From positions 11,219,201 through 11,283,200 of the forward strand of contig NC_092670.1 in NCBI RefSeq assembly GCF_964355755.1: 64,000 nt of DNA. The letters run 5' to 3'. Below are positions 47,401 to 62,400 of the stretch, in pieces. Source of the DNA: Antedon mediterranea (lineage: Eukaryota > Echinodermata > Crinoidea > Comatulida > Antedonidae). How positions within the stretch are numbered: position 1 is the stretch's first letter; the number at the start of each line of letters is the position of its first letter. The position numbers and the translations under genes are program-made. Below the pieces are notes generated by a model that was not told the DNA's origin, ran no database searches, and saw only the letters and a program-made list of their open reading frames with translations.

Positions 47401-50400
47401 TAGATAATTACTTACAGTGAAGGTGCATATCCAACATGGTTTTTATGGTAGCTGCTGCACTATTTGGTACATCAAACCTAAGTGCAGTGATGCCTGGAAA
47501 CAGCTTCTTCACGTAAGGAACCCATGCTCGCTTGTCCCGCGTTATAGTCAGTAACACTATAAGGTCATCATCGCTCATGAAATACAGTCTTGGAAACCTG
47601 TCACGTATTTCATTAAGATGCTCACGTAGATCTTTTATAATGTCATCCTACGAAGTAAAAAATTATTTAAACTTTTCATGTAAATGTAATCATAATCATC
47701 CTCATGTTGAAATAGAAACTGATGAAAATTAGATTAAGCCCTCTACAGACCCACGGCAGCAGTGCAGCTCCTAGAATGACAAGCACAAAGGGTGATGATC
47801 TAATTTTTCAAATTCTTCAGTTGTTATAACATGGACGGCTTTATGTCCCTTCCGAAAGAAGCAATGAGAGCAAAGTATACAAATAATATGGCACAGACAA
47901 ACACAAACCTATGCCTCTATCAGGCTGGTCTCATCCCTTACCATTTCACTTTCTTAAGATCTATGAAAAACCTGATTTTCCCCAACATTGCTTAACTTTG
48001 GTGATCTTAAGAGAACTTTATTTTAAGTCAATACAATGATTTTGATTTCATATTATTATACCAACCTGATCTTGAATCATACTCTCAAATCGTTCCCTCA
48101 AAACATCTCCTTGTAAATGTCGTCTATTTTTTTGCCCAACACGTTTGTTTAAAATTGAAAGAACTTTGGGATCACCAACAACACTCTTCATTACTTCCTA
48201 AGAAATATTAATATATAAATGGTTTAAATATATATTGAACATATCAAGTAAATGTTATCTAAGTGTTTATATATCATTCTTCTCCAGGAAGATGTATTTT
48301 GTAGGCATATACATGTGCTACTCTTCTAACGTGGATGAATGATGTACATTGTAATTATGGTTTGAAGACCTATCTAATTGATTGAATTATGGCGTAAAAT
48401 TATTAGACTGTACATTTACCTCATATCTAACATTGACACTATTGAATTTAACTGCTTGTTTATGTAGACGGCTGCAAAATTTCTCAGAGCTAAACAGATT
48501 GCTTAAGTATAACCACTGAAATAAATTAAAATAGTATCAAATTTGCACATGAGATATTGATGAATTGGCAGTTTTATTTATCTTTATTAAGAATGGCTTA
48601 TACAGCCCCATCGAAGGAACTAGAAAACAAAATTCAAATGCATACAAAAACATAAATACCGAAAATTCAGAACAAAGGTATAAGCATCTACATTTCTATG
48701 AAAAGTGGCCTATCCAGTTCCAGTAAAGGGACTATAAAGCGTGGATCCCACTAGCGACGCAACACAAGGACGAAACGCAACGCAAGTGAATTGACCAATC
48801 ACAAGCGATGGGTTATTCGCTTGTGATTGCTAACTGTCTATAAATTCGCTTGTCATTGGTTAAAACGCTTGCGTTGCGTTTACGTCCTTGCGTTACGTTC
48901 TAGTGGGAACCAAGCTTTAAGAGCCCTGACAAAACATATAAAATATTGATAATAAGTACTAAGGTAAGAATATAAATATCTGTACAAAATAAAATGAAAA
49001 TTAAACCATGTTTCTACTTGTTTGTCTACAATTTAATCAACACACAACATAAAACAAATAGAATTCATCAACAGATCTTAAATTAAAGAAGAAGAATGTA
49101 AGTTTCTTCAATATGCAGAAAGCTATACAAATCTTACTTTGTGTTGTGTTAGGGTCCACAGGTCAAGAAGTTCATCAACTTGTTGCAGATTATGGCTCCA
49201 AATCTCGGCTTCTGTTTTCAATTCAGACAAGTGAGGAGACACTAGCATAGACTGAATAGTCACCCTACTGTCCTGTAAACAGAAACATATATGAATTTTG
49301 AGACATATGGGATGTGGTACACACTACACTACAACACTATGTATAGTAGGCCTACCACACACGCTTATGATGCTAATATACATTATAGTAGTTCGACTCA
49401 ACCTCACTCTAAAATATAACTGAATGAATTGGCGCTCTAACTATGCATGTGGTACTGTATGAATCACATTGTATTGTATAGCGCGTGGACCTATTATATA
49501 CAAAATATTGTTTTCCCTTCATGGTTCTAATAGTATCCACTTTCAGTATTGCATTGTGGGAAGTGCCAGAAATTGTTTTCCACACTTTTATGATATTGTA
49601 TAATATTCTCATTTCAAACTTTAAATTTCTACTTTTGCTTTTAAGATAAATGTGCTTATATTTTTTTGTTTTTTAAGAATGCTGGAACAACTAGCACAAG
49701 TTGATGGTGTGTTTTAAAAAGATATACCTCAAGAAGATACTTTAATTCCTCAATGGCAATCAATGTATACATGTCCACTTCTGTCTTTAATATTGATGAT
49801 GAGCCTTTGTTCTGTTGGCTGCTGTACATCTGCTCTGGGATATGTTTAGCAAGCTTGAACTCCTTCTCGTCCCACACTTTGCGGATCTGTTTCAGCTTTG
49901 TTTCCAGGGTGAATTCAGCAAGAGCCCCGTTACATATTGTATTCACCTGGAGGCTGTGCTGGCTTAAGTTAAAAGACAGTAGTTCTGCAACGGTGAAGTG
50001 TTGCCCTGGAATGTATGTCTGGCCCAGGCTTACAAACAGAGCTTTCCAGTGCCTTGGCTGTATACAAAATATTATTGTTAATGAAATAATAGACAAATTA
50101 ATTAAATCGATGATGAAATATTTCCAACTTGATTTGTTCATCTTCACAATGTAACATTAATTAATTTATGGTAACAATCAAACTAACTAGAAATCATATG
50201 GAAAAATGTAAAAACAAACCATATAAACAAATGTCAGGCAGAAAAAAACCAAATAGCGATAGTTCCTATTTGTTTAAAAATGGGGTACTGTATGTTTTAC
50301 TATGGGGAAATAATTAAAGATGTTTTACAATTAACATAAGTTGAACTTGAACTTTAACATTGTGAGCTTTGAACACTGTTAGTTGAACTAACCTTAAGAG

Positions 50401-53400
50401 AATCACTTGAGAGTTTCAGAAGCAGTGGAAGATCTTTCTTAAAGTCACTAAGCAGTTTGAACCAATGTACAAGAACTGTATCGTCACTTGGCAAATCTTC
50501 TTTGAACCGTTTCGCTGCAGTGTGCCATAGCTCTACTTTATCAATAGCCTTTTGAACACTCATCTGTAAAGATATTGTGACAGTGATAAACTGAAAAACT
50601 TTGGGTCATAGCACTACTTTTTTTGGTCATATCACTAATATACCTTATTTGGGCACATTGCGTAACTTTTTTTGTCAAACTAGTGTGATAGTATAGCAGA
50701 GCTTAACTGTAAATAATTACACATGATTAAAATGCATAATGCATTTATTGATTGATTGCCTCAGTCAATTTTAGAAAATCTTGAATGTCCCCATAAAATT
50801 TAGTGTTACCGTGCAGGTAATAACCCCAACAAATTTATGACTCAATCACAAAAATATTACCTTTCGGAACAATTGCCTCATCCACTCTTGTATAGCATAG
50901 GTAGATACTTCAACATACTTCCATAATTCCAGCCTTGTTACGATTCGCTGCATTGCGTAATCCAAGCGCGACGTATCAAACGCTTGTCCTGTGATCATCT
51001 CTTTGTGCTTGCTGCATTTCAGCATATCTTGTTGGACTTCTTTGAATTCATCAAGAAGCTATAAATGATAATTAAACCATAGTCATATCAAGATTGTCAA
51101 CTCCAACTATAAATCACAGCTCAAAATCAGTGTTGTACAGGCCTTTCAATTGGGCCTTAGAAGACTTTGACTGGCCATTTTTTGTGAAAAGGTGAACATT
51201 TTACATACCTTTTGACCTACACCAAGCACCTTGGTTGGGTTTTGAGATGGATCCAGAAAAACACCAGAAGTTGCAGCTTTCAGGATTCTCTCCACTTCCT
51301 GCTGCAGCTTCTGAAAGTGTTCCTGCAGTTGAATCTGCTTTAGAGGAAGCTGCGTGTTAACAAACTCGGCTGCCTCTTGCAAATGCAGCAAGAAAGCTTC
51401 CCAGTTGTGCCACACTCGTTCTTCAAACTTCTCCTCTTCTGTGGTTAAGGATCGATAGCTAAGTCTAATGACCTGTAGAAATAAAGACATTGGTGATGAG
51501 GAGTAACAGTATCTTGAAATAGGTAATATGACAGATAGAATATAACTGCTGGTCCCGTGACCGGGAGTGGTCATAGAGTAGCTTCGCAATGTGTAGACTG
51601 TCATGGGCAAATACACCTGGTGGAGCTCATTCCTCTCCAGGCTGTGCGACAGTGGCTGTATATAAACTTAAGTACACCCGCCGAGGTTACCCCTATTCTC
51701 AAAAGACTAGGTTCTTTAAAGGGCATACTTTTAAAACTATTATTACCTCAAATAAAGACTTGATGTATTCAACGTCTGTCTGTAGCGCCGCCATTTTTAG
51801 TTTGTAGACACTGTATCGCTGAGCATACTCCGCAAAACCCTCTGTTGTTGTTTCTTTGCATTTCATTCCCTGTTTGAAAAAAAAAAATAGACACAAATTC
51901 ATGGTTTTCATATTTGTCTTTTGAAATGTAAAGCGCTGTTCACACTATCAAAATAGTTCGACAAAAAAAGGTGTGATGTGCCCAAATATGGTAGTGATAT
52001 GACAAAATATTGTAGTGATACGATATCATTATGTCCATATATGGGCACATCACATTTTTTTTGTATCATAAAGTTTGATAGTGTAGACTTATACTTAGAG
52101 CTTAATGAAATGTATTCATTAAAGATGGGCCAATAAGGTTGTATGCAATGACTTGAAATACTAACTAAAAATGCAGATTGGTTGATTCGATCTATATCAT
52201 TTAATCACGTTAATTAGCATTTTCTTTTTTCAGATCATGTTAAGATTTAACGTGATAAAGAAGCTCATGTTATTAAGTTTCTGCAGGTTCAAATAGAAGA
52301 TCAAATATTACATTCTTAGTTTTTTAGTCCCACCAAAGGAGGGGTTCTTATTTCCATGTCATACATGTTGAAATGTGATATGAATTGCTTCACTTGCCTG
52401 AACAACATCTTGCACCTCACTTATAAAAGCTGTAGAAAAATGTTTGGCCTCCTGAGCCGTAAAATCAAGCAAATCTCGGAAAGCACCATTGAGGGCAGGC
52501 ACCAACGTCTCCTGTATAACACCACAGTCGACGTAAAATAGCTGGTTATCACTCGTGAAGAACCTGTCTACATTCTTAACACGTTCAACCCATTTACGAA
52601 TCTGGCTTAACTGGGTCTGCAGGAAGAAAAATGCATTTGTTTTTTATACAACATCAAAATAAATATAGTAGTAGGAAAAATAATGATAATATGATTAAAA
52701 ATAAAGAAAGGAAAAAATATGATTAAAGATATTAACCCTTACATAGAAAAACTATTGTAGATCTAGTAACAACAAATAACAGAGAAGTACTATGTAAAAA
52801 GAACCCATAAATATAAATATTTAAGTGGTCCTAGTTTTAGAAACAATTGTGGATCTAGATCTATAAAAGCAATCATCTAGATAAATGACAGAATTGAAGT
52901 AATCACCACCCGTATGTAGTAACTTTCCACATACTCCCAGTGTTCCTAGTTTTAGAAACAATTGCGGATCTAGATCTATAAAAGCAATCATCTAGATAAA
53001 TGACAGAATTGAAGTAATCACCACCCGTATGTAGTAACTTTCCACATACTTCAGTGGTCCTAGTTTTAGAAACAATTGTGGATCTAGATCTATAAAAGCA
53101 ATCATCTACATAAAAAATGACAGAATTGAAGTAATCACCACCCGTATGTAGTAACTTTCCACATACTTCAGTTGTCCTAATTTTAGAAACTACAGATCTA
53201 TATTCTATAAAAAGCAATCATCTAGATTTCTAATGATTTTACCCTTGCATCATCATAGTTGATAGTGGTAAACCCATGCTGTAAAGAAAGTCACAAAATG
53301 GATACAATTGAACGCATTATATAGGCCTAAAGAAAATCTTGTAATATTGGCCATGACATTGGAAATTTTGCAATGCGCAGACTCTCTAAAAGCTGGAAAC

Positions 53401-56400
53401 TCTCCCCAAAGGTCTCAAAATTGTTTTTAAAAACACATTCAGAATACCAGACTTTCCAAAAAATCAGACATTAGCCCAGCCCAAGGGTGTCCAGTATTGG
53501 GAGAATAGACTGTACATTACTATATAAACAAAGATTGAATTAATTCATACCTCAATTGTATAGGCTTGTGCCTTGTGCCATGCATTGGCTGAATCTTCAT
53601 CCCATGATTCTGTAAATTTGTGTATCTCTGTCAGCCATGAATGTTCCGAACAGAACGTATCGATGTCTTGGATAGCATCGTTGAGTAACTTGAAATACAT
53701 CTTGTAGGAAACTTGCATTTCAACACTTAAAAAAAAGGAAAAATAATTGAATAAATGTATTTTCTAGACTCTGTGCACCTTTTAAGGATCATGTGAAAAC
53801 TATTCTACTGCAGTTACAGTAACTACATTTTCATACTTTCTTGGGTTATTCCTCGGTTCATTCTTTTAACATTGTTATCTTGTGCTTTTTCTATGCAATG
53901 TTTGTCTTTGTATTTTTGATAAAATAAAACTGAACTGAACTGCAATAATGTATGATTTTTCTAGTTTCAATGTAGAAGAAGTTTATGAGGAAGACAATGA
54001 AATAACTGTGTATATGATTACCCACAAAATTCTTGCTAAATAATTGCATAAACAGGTTTTACAAGTAAAACATGTAGTAACTGGAGTAGAATAATTTTGA
54101 CATGGTACTTTGTACCCGATTCTTGATAGGAAATAATGTATTGTTTCATCATCTTTCCTATACCTATTTGAGGGGTGCTTATATACTCATTACTAGATAT
54201 TGAGTATGATGATACATTCTACAGTAACAGGCATACTGATGATGATAATGATGATGATTTATATTGTCTGTCATGTTCAGAAAGAAACACTGCAAAACTT
54301 ACTCTTGAGATAGTTTTTCTTGAAGATTACCCTTGTTGAGGGCGTTATATTGGCCAATGAATCCATGTCCTTCTACTGCAATACTGGTACCAAGATTCAT
54401 TCTTGGAACTAGGTCAGGGGTCAACACTCCCATGATATCAGATTCTTTGGTTGGATCCTCTACAAAAATTAAAATATACAAAATTGGACCATTGAGAGCT
54501 TGGCTTTTAAGGCAGTGTGGGTAATTAGCATAATCAGGTGCCACTGGACATTCCAAGGAGCAAATATAGTTGGGAACCTCCTACCTTTGAACATTAAACA
54601 AACATCATTATTAAGTCACTCCTCAAAACTCACATTTTCTGATATTTTAGGCAGCGGCATGAGCAATGACTGTTGGAATGGCGCTATATTAAACGAACAA
54701 TTGATTGAACGTTACCTCTAATAGACATGGTTGGTTCCGTCAGATGGGTACTCACACCATCCTTTTCTGATGACGGTGTCTCGTTTTTTGTTTGTTGACT
54801 AACAGGAATCACTGGACTAGCAACACTCGCACAATCAGCTCTATAATGTTGCCAAATATCAAAATTGTATTAATTAAACTGTATTTCAGAGTATATAGAG
54901 TGACAATTAAGACGGAGTGCTACTTAACCAATAGCTACTGTAAATCAAAAAGAAATGCATACAGCTATATTGATTTGGTTTTGGTGATATAAAACTAGAT
55001 TAGAAGTCTTCTCAGACAACGATTGTAAACTATTTTTACTTGCCTTTAAGCAGGCATCATTTAGAATTTACTGTCCCTGTCAGTTCTATTATACATTTTT
55101 TATACTATTATGAACAGTGGTAATAGATAGGTATGTTATTGCATAATAAACTCACGGTCGTGCGCTGTGGTTTGACATGGCTGATGTTGTTTGCTCCTCT
55201 CTGGCCAATGCCCTGTCATCCATTGATGTTGCTTTCTCCCACATCACTTGCGCTACACCTTGTAAGCTACTGGTTACAATCTCTGAGAATTTGTCTTTAC
55301 TTGGGAACAAACTCAAGCCACCTAATGTTATGAAATCAATAGAATAAATAAATATACATAAAATATTAATAAGGCTTTAGCACCCAGAAGTACCTGGTTA
55401 TAAGCCAGCCACTAAAAATAGACCATAAAAAGTGAAGTCAAGTGAATCATAATTCAATACAAATTTTAATTTGTAATAGGTTATCAAGTCAAATTTCATA
55501 TTATTTCACACATCCAATATCAATGGAAAGTGTTAAACACAATTATTCCAAACCCTTGAAATGTCAGGTATTATACATTCATGCCGCAATGATCATAGTA
55601 GTGGTATTCTGGGAACTCAGTGGTGACTACTTATAAGAAGTGGTCAAAGTATAAGCTAACTGAACAATTACAAACAAAATACAAAAAGTTTACCAAACTC
55701 ACTTGATTCATTGAACACAAGCTTGGCAGAAAATAGAGCTGTTCTATTGTCTGCTCGTCCCTCAACCATGGTATGATTCAGAAAGGTACAAATGTTACTT
55801 CTTGCAAGTGCCAGCAGGTGGGCTAGGAGCATTTGATCAACCAGCTTCACAAAGTTACCTAGATATCTGATTCAAATAAAAAACAGTTGACTAAAGGAAC
55901 AATACTACATCAGATTTGTGGGCAATGTGCCACGCCCAATACCTAAATACATATTATTATTATTATTATTTATGATATACATATCTTTATACAGTATTAT
56001 TTTCATTATTATTTTTAAAAATCATTAAACACTTTCACAGTACTTATGTAGCTCTAAACATGTTGAACGTTACAAAAATTCCTAGACATTCAAGAAATGC
56101 AGAAATGTGTCTAGCTTGAAGAATGATTGTTCAGTAGGCAGCAACAGACCGCAATCATGAAAAAAGTGAAGCCTAGCTTACTTGTTAATGTTGAATGAGA
56201 CGAAAGAAGTAAAATGTGTTTGTTTTGTTTAAATATTTAGGCAAATTGCCAAAGATAATCATAGGCAAAATCATTCACTATCCTAAGGTGGCAATCCTGT
56301 TCACATGAAAAACATACAGTATACACAAGATGTTCTACATAAACAAAGTCTTATTACAAGTCTTTGGGAGTGAAGTTGGAAATTGTCTTTAGAAAAATGA

Positions 56401-59400
56401 CTTGATTTGAACCCAGGACCCTTGGATTGGTAGCCAAGCATTATAACCACCAAGCCACAACTTCACACCGTTTTAATGTATTGTTGTACTGTATGTAAAC
56501 ATTCGCATCACAAAAAAACTCTTGACATGATGAATTATTTAGAATTCCTCCATGGTCTTAAGCTCTGTCTACACTATAAAACTAGTTTCACAAAAAAGGT
56601 GTGATATGTCCAAATATAATAGTGATATCGAACACATGTCTCACACATGCCTACAACAATTATCTTCCAACTTAAAGACCCCTTCCCTGCAATTTTGGAT
56701 GTTTTTTGGAAAAGAATACATATATATCACTTTAAAAACATTAAACCATGTCATTCCTTGTCTTAAATGTACGTTTTATGGTAAATTATGATAAAAAGTG
56801 AGAAACAATGCACTACCTAAGTAGCTCGAGGCGATCGACCTCTCGTGGACGGTCTTAGGCCTAGCCTAGCTAGGCATAGTTTTGTAGGCCTAGCTGGTAA
56901 ACATCGATAACGTACGAACATTGTACGCTAGCTATATACCTAGCCTGACGTTGTATAGTTGCTGCATTAATTGTCTTTCTATTTTTGCCAGACTCCGTTG
57001 ATACAAATTGGGGAAAACCCGGTATTTTCGCTGAAAAGTTAGGAGTCTTCCATTTGTTTTGGCTTCACGATCGATCGGAAAGTGGGCGAATTACAGGTGA
57101 AAAACAAAAATATCAATCCGCGCGCAATGCATTTTGGGATTTATAGCGGGCCGCTATAATTATTAGAATCGATTTATTTTTCACATTTTTAACCGTTTAA
57201 AGAAGAAAAAAGTTATCGCAATAGGACCATATAGTATTATTTTTACATTAAATATAGTTTGTGATCTTAAATTAGATCTAAAAAACGTAGGGAATGGGGC
57301 TTTAAGTAAATATTACGCATTTCCTGTGTGTCCCCTTGTACAGCATGGCTAAAGGGAATGATGTACAATTAAAGAACTCGGATTGGATGATAACTTATCA
57401 AGAGATAAAGTATTTTGTTTTGCCTACTTTGCTTCATCCTGGGCATCCCTGAGGTTTTTCCCTCTTTGTTCTTTCTTCATTCGTTGAACATGCAAGGAAT
57501 CTTTTGAGCTGAAACAAGAAATTGAATGAATAAAATTCCAACGAACTTGTATCAAGGTAAGTCATTTTTACTCATTCTTTTGATTCTCAATCAAGCTTAT
57601 GCATGAAAGGTTATGCAAGCGTTTCTAGTAGAAAAATTTACTCACAGAATTGAATACACTGAAACTATATTTCAATAAACTACACTGTATAAATCTGAAT
57701 AAACAATTAACTATAAAATCAACTGAACGTTATAGAAATTGTATTGTTAAGTTATATCTTGAAATATAAAACAGTTTATAACTAGAGGGTACTCCGAGAG
57801 TACAAACCTCCACCTACTGTAAAATTCCCCTACATAAAATGCCCCGGAAAATATATATATATATATATATATATTTTTTGTATTAGTTCTACAGTAAGTG
57901 TAAATAGGCTAACTGCACACAACAAAGTTGTGGATGAGAGTTTGGTGTAATGGTTATGTATCCAGCCTCTCACAGTTGAGGATTCAATGCCCGCTGAGGT
58001 TTTTTTTATATTTATTTATTTTTTTATTTATTTTTGTTGTGGAATTTGATCTTTGACCCTGACTCTTCAAAATATAACCACAATTATATGATGAGTCATT
58101 GATCATTGTGGCTAAGTTTGGTGAAAATCGGATAAAAACTGTGGTCCCTAGGCAGTAAAATAGTTTTGCTAGTTGTGACCTTGATCTGTGACCTTTTCTC
58201 CTCACAATCGTACTCATCCAAGTTTTGGGGCATAGATCATTGTGGCCAAATTTTGCCAGATTCGGATGAAAACTGTGGCCTCCAGGCTGTTCACAGACCG
58301 ATAGACAGACACACACACAAACATACAGGGATGAAAATATAACCTTCTTGGTGGAGGTAACAATTGAATGTTTATGAAATATGTTTTACTGTAAATGTAT
58401 TGTATTGTCAAGAGCCTTAATGATCAGCTTTGCTACCCTCATGAAACATGGTTCAACAAAAAATTAAAACAATTTATTTATACAATTTGTTTTTACTTAC
58501 AAAATTAATTTCTCATTTTTTGTTTGTGCTTCGCAAAAAGTTAACTTGGCAATTGTATCTTTACAAGTTGTGTCTACAACCAATTTGCAGTATCTGAAGA
58601 AAGAAGAGTGATAATTGGTAATTAATGAATAAGCAAAACATATGTCTTGTGTCTAAAATAATGATGTCAATATTACAAATAGGCCTTCAGCTGGTGTTTG
58701 TTGTCAAAAAACAGGTGCAAATATATTGGAAAATTGTAATCTCTTGGGAAACGAAAAATGGGGAATACACGTTTAAAAACAATGGCCAACTCTAATTAAG
58801 GACACGCATGTTTAGTTTCCAAATACAGATTCTACCTTAGTTATTATTTAGAAAATAGGCTGTATACAATTGACATAATGCGGACGTACATCTACATACT
58901 CCCGCCTTCTCACAAATCTGTCAATTCCTTAGGAAATCACTGGGCCATCTTATTCTATTTGATCACATCCCATATTAATATCGTCAATATCTTTATTAGC
59001 AATATAATATTGTATTTCACAACTTACTCAAAGAATTTATCAAGTAACTGTTCTCCAGCTTTTTTCTTCTTCTTTGTAATTTGGTCAAATTCAATCAGTG
59101 TGTAGCAGCGACTAGAAAAAACAATAATAAGCAAAATATAAAACTACAGTACAGGCAACTGATGTCCAATCTGAAATGAGATGAAAGATATGTACTATAT
59201 TAAGCTATGTCTACACTATCATTTTTATGTTAAAAAAAAGTGATATGCCAATATATGGATATGATGATGTCATATCACTACCATATTTGGGAACATCACA
59301 CTTTTTTTGTCCAACTAGTTTGATAGTGTAGCAAAACATTTAGCTAGAATGTCAGAGAGATAATATCGGGCATAATGAAAGAATATTGTAAATACTAATA

Positions 59401-62400
59401 TGCTAGCTGATACAGACATCAACAAAGGCACGTCTTTATCCTATCCTAACTGTGTGATATATAAAGATGGGCCTTAATTTTTGAGGTGTTTGGATGTAGC
59501 AAGCAATTTGTTTGGTTGTGAGAAATCCCTGCAGTAGAATAGATTGAAAACCTTGAGGAATTAGAAAGTTTCCTACAAGCGCAATTGGAGAAAGTATTGG
59601 CGGTTTTAGATCGAAGAATAAAAAAAAACAATGAAATATGCAAGTTGTTTGAATAGTTTCTTCTCTTATTATAATTGTTTACAAAATAGATCATAATAAA
59701 TCGTAATACCTTTTGTTGAATGGTAGAAATTCTATAGTGTGAAGTTCCTGCAGTAGTCGCGATACATGCAGTAAAGCTGATCCAAAAGTAGGATTACATT
59801 TTAACAAGATGTTTGAGACATGGTGATGGGTCTTGCAAAAAGCCTTGTAACGTCGGTTGGCCCTCCACCTGTAGGAGATATATATTACCAAATTGTAAAG
59901 TGCAATGTGAACCATACTATTCCACAAACAATGGTTCACACAAAAAGTGATTGGTAGCAACTGCATATATAATAATAAAATGAGAATCTTGTGGAATCAT
60001 TATTAAAGAACTATTAAAGAGCTGACATCAATCAATATTTTTTCTTATTTTGGTTCTTGGTAAATTTTTTATCTTTTATGATTCTTTTTTTGAATGGATA
60101 GGATAGACAGATTCCCTTTTTTACTCAAGCTCATATGAATTCTGTTCCGCCAAGCACCCATATGGGAGTTTCAAAGTGTTGGGGAATGGAGCGGTGAAAA
60201 TGGTTCTTCTGCATCATCTTCCTTTTTTGGTTACCTAGTCATTTCAAACTAGAGACAGCAAAATGACAGTAGCCTAGCTCATGACGATTTTTTACTCTTT
60301 TTTGGAAAAAAGACTCTTGATTACTTACGTTAAAAATATTTTCCGCATAATAAAATATTTAAAGAATGGGATCTTTGTAAGTGCACTCCACAGAACAGCC
60401 TCTCGATGCCAATCAAACAATTCCATGCTCTCGGCAGGTTCGCCTTTGACCTTATGCATGATTCCAAAGCATGAAATAATCCAGTGTTCCTCAGGATTAG
60501 CCTGAAAATAAATAATTGTTTTTAAATATAGAAGGTTTGTTTTCTGAATATTACACATAATGCTTCTCTATGATGTAAAACTTAAAAACCTCAGTCAAGG
60601 AATCTATAAGTTTATTGTTTTAAAAATATTTTCTTGAATGCACCAGAGTTGTACTGGAAAGCTTTAAAACTACACTTGAAAATTATCTGCTATCTTTGAT
60701 TCAGTATGGCGGCCAAAATGGTGTCTACATTTTACACATGTTTTCATGTTTGTACAAATTTACAGCTACACCTGCATGCAACTATACACATGGGGTTTCA
60801 AAATGACCGGAATTGTATTTGGAAGGTTTAAAACTACATTCATTGAAACCAGTCCTGGGTATCTGTAAAAAAACTAACTAATTCAAAAACATTTACCTTA
60901 TGTTTTGGGACAACAACCAAGTCATATGGTCTGAAATGACGAGTCTCAGCTTTGTTAAGGTAAACAAAACTGGCTTTGCCCAAGTGACGGCCTTTCCCAA
61001 ACTTCTCAACAGCTTCTTTTCCAGTCATTTGGGAAAGTACATGGTCCTATCATAAGAAAATTAAAAAAAATACATTGGAAAAAAACACTTATAATGTGTA
61101 CAAGTACATTCGAAAGTGAAAATCCTGAAACATTTTAATTATAGTATAGTATATGGCATGGTATATGGTATGCTATTTTTCTCCCACATACAGTAGCGAC
61201 ATACAACATGTATTAACAACACATGTAACACAAATAAAAAAACACCATCGCTATTATTGCGCACAGTGGTCATGATTAATGTTAATTAAGGCTATCAATA
61301 AAATAAAATTCAAACAAGATACACATTCACACATCTTTATTCCATTCTAGGCCATTTCAAATCACCAACATTTCCTTCAAATGGTATGGATATCTCAAAA
61401 CAAACTTTAAATTAAATTTCTAAATATTAAAACAAAGAGCTGCATGGGTTGGATTTATCTCAGACCTACTGTAGAATACTGTACAGTATGTCTGAGATAG
61501 CCTGGATACAGGAAAGATTGTTCATATAGTTCCCTTTAAGCTCTTTCAAGCTTAAGCCAATCCTGTGTCTTAAGACTATAAGGACTATAAACTGTAAGTC
61601 CAGTGTACACATCTGGTTCATGTGCACTTTAAGAACCTAGAGTACATCTTTTGAGACGAGTAGGGGTTTGTTTACATGTTCACACACAGTAACTGTCACA
61701 AACTCATCTGGGAGAACAGTCTTTGACTGAAGAGTCTACCCAGTGTAAAGCATAAATAATAATAAATATCTTATAACTTAAATTATAAACATACTTGTTT
61801 TGGGTGTTCTTCAGCAGGAGTGTCAACTTGACATTCGGACTCTGTCAAGCTTTGTATGTCATCACTTAACGCTTCACTGGTTTCATGCTCAACTGTTGTC
61901 TCGGATACCTACAGAGATAAGAGGCAATAAATTAAAACAATTAGTAAATACAGTTAATTCTTCCAATACCAAACTCTCTGAAAACCGGACATTTTTCCAA
62001 AACCAGATATTTCTTGAGGTCAAAAACGTCTCAAAATCTTTTTTAATATTAAAAACATATTTTCAGGATATCATACTTTTTGGAAAACCAGACATATCAG
62101 GCTACCCCAACGGTGTCCAGTATCAGGAGAGTTGACTGTTATTCAGGGAACACCCTACCGAAGCTGCCTTCTAATCCCAGGGTCCAGGGTGCAATGCTGA
62201 CCTAGCCCAGCATTAAAGTTTCTTCTCCACTTAAATGGAGCTGTACAGAAGCTTGGTGGTTAACATGCTTGCCTTCCAAGGTCCAGGTTCAATCCTGACC
62301 TAGTGCTAGGGCTGTAAACTCACTACTCTTTAAACTCTAATCCTTAGGCCTCAAATGAGACTTAGTTTATAAGCACAATTAATTATAAAATAGTTTATCA

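Larger units (their letters stand above)
45683..52616 (-). other. DNHD1: Dynein-like protein: linker (DHC N2) region
   Basis: Exons 52398-52616, 51747-51869, 51209-51472, 50861-51058, 50393-50563, 49728-50057, 49138-49272, 48420-48515, 48066-48197, 47416-47647, 46651-47053, 46323-46471 and 45683-45820. Recognisable linker phrases are RHWKALFVSLG, IRKVWDEKEFKLA, WLYLSNLFSSEKF, FPRLYFMSDDDLIVLL and FPAQSVLVTEAINWERNV. The linker is the lever arm that connects the stem to the AAA ring. The exon ending at 52398 uses a GC donor (GCAAGT). Phase is kept through all junctions. Confidence 0.85.
55867..57427. other. Large dynein-like intron with CpG-containing block
   Basis: This intron holds a SINE-like piece, half a MITE and, at about 56820-57180, DNA unusually rich in CpG for this window (CGAGGCGATCGACC, CGCGCGCAATGC). 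Within it GCATTTTGGGATTTATAG resembles, in reverse, the ZNF143-type promoter motif. It might be an internal promoter for a transcript starting at the 55694 exon; that is speculative. Confidence 0.35.

Noticed and set aside
51545-51735. Spliceosomal snRNA or 5S rRNA
   Set aside because: It was compared from memory with U1, U2, U4 and 5S features and did not match.
52903-53217. Minus-strand frame with repeated CGKLLHTGGDYFNS phrases
   Set aside because: It is produced by the 115-bp tandem repeat and has no suitable splice or start context.
54756-54757. Alternative donor GTGAGT for exon 54758-54840
   Set aside because: It would shift the phase and put a stop in the next exon; the GTGTGA donor two bases earlier in the transcript keeps the frame.
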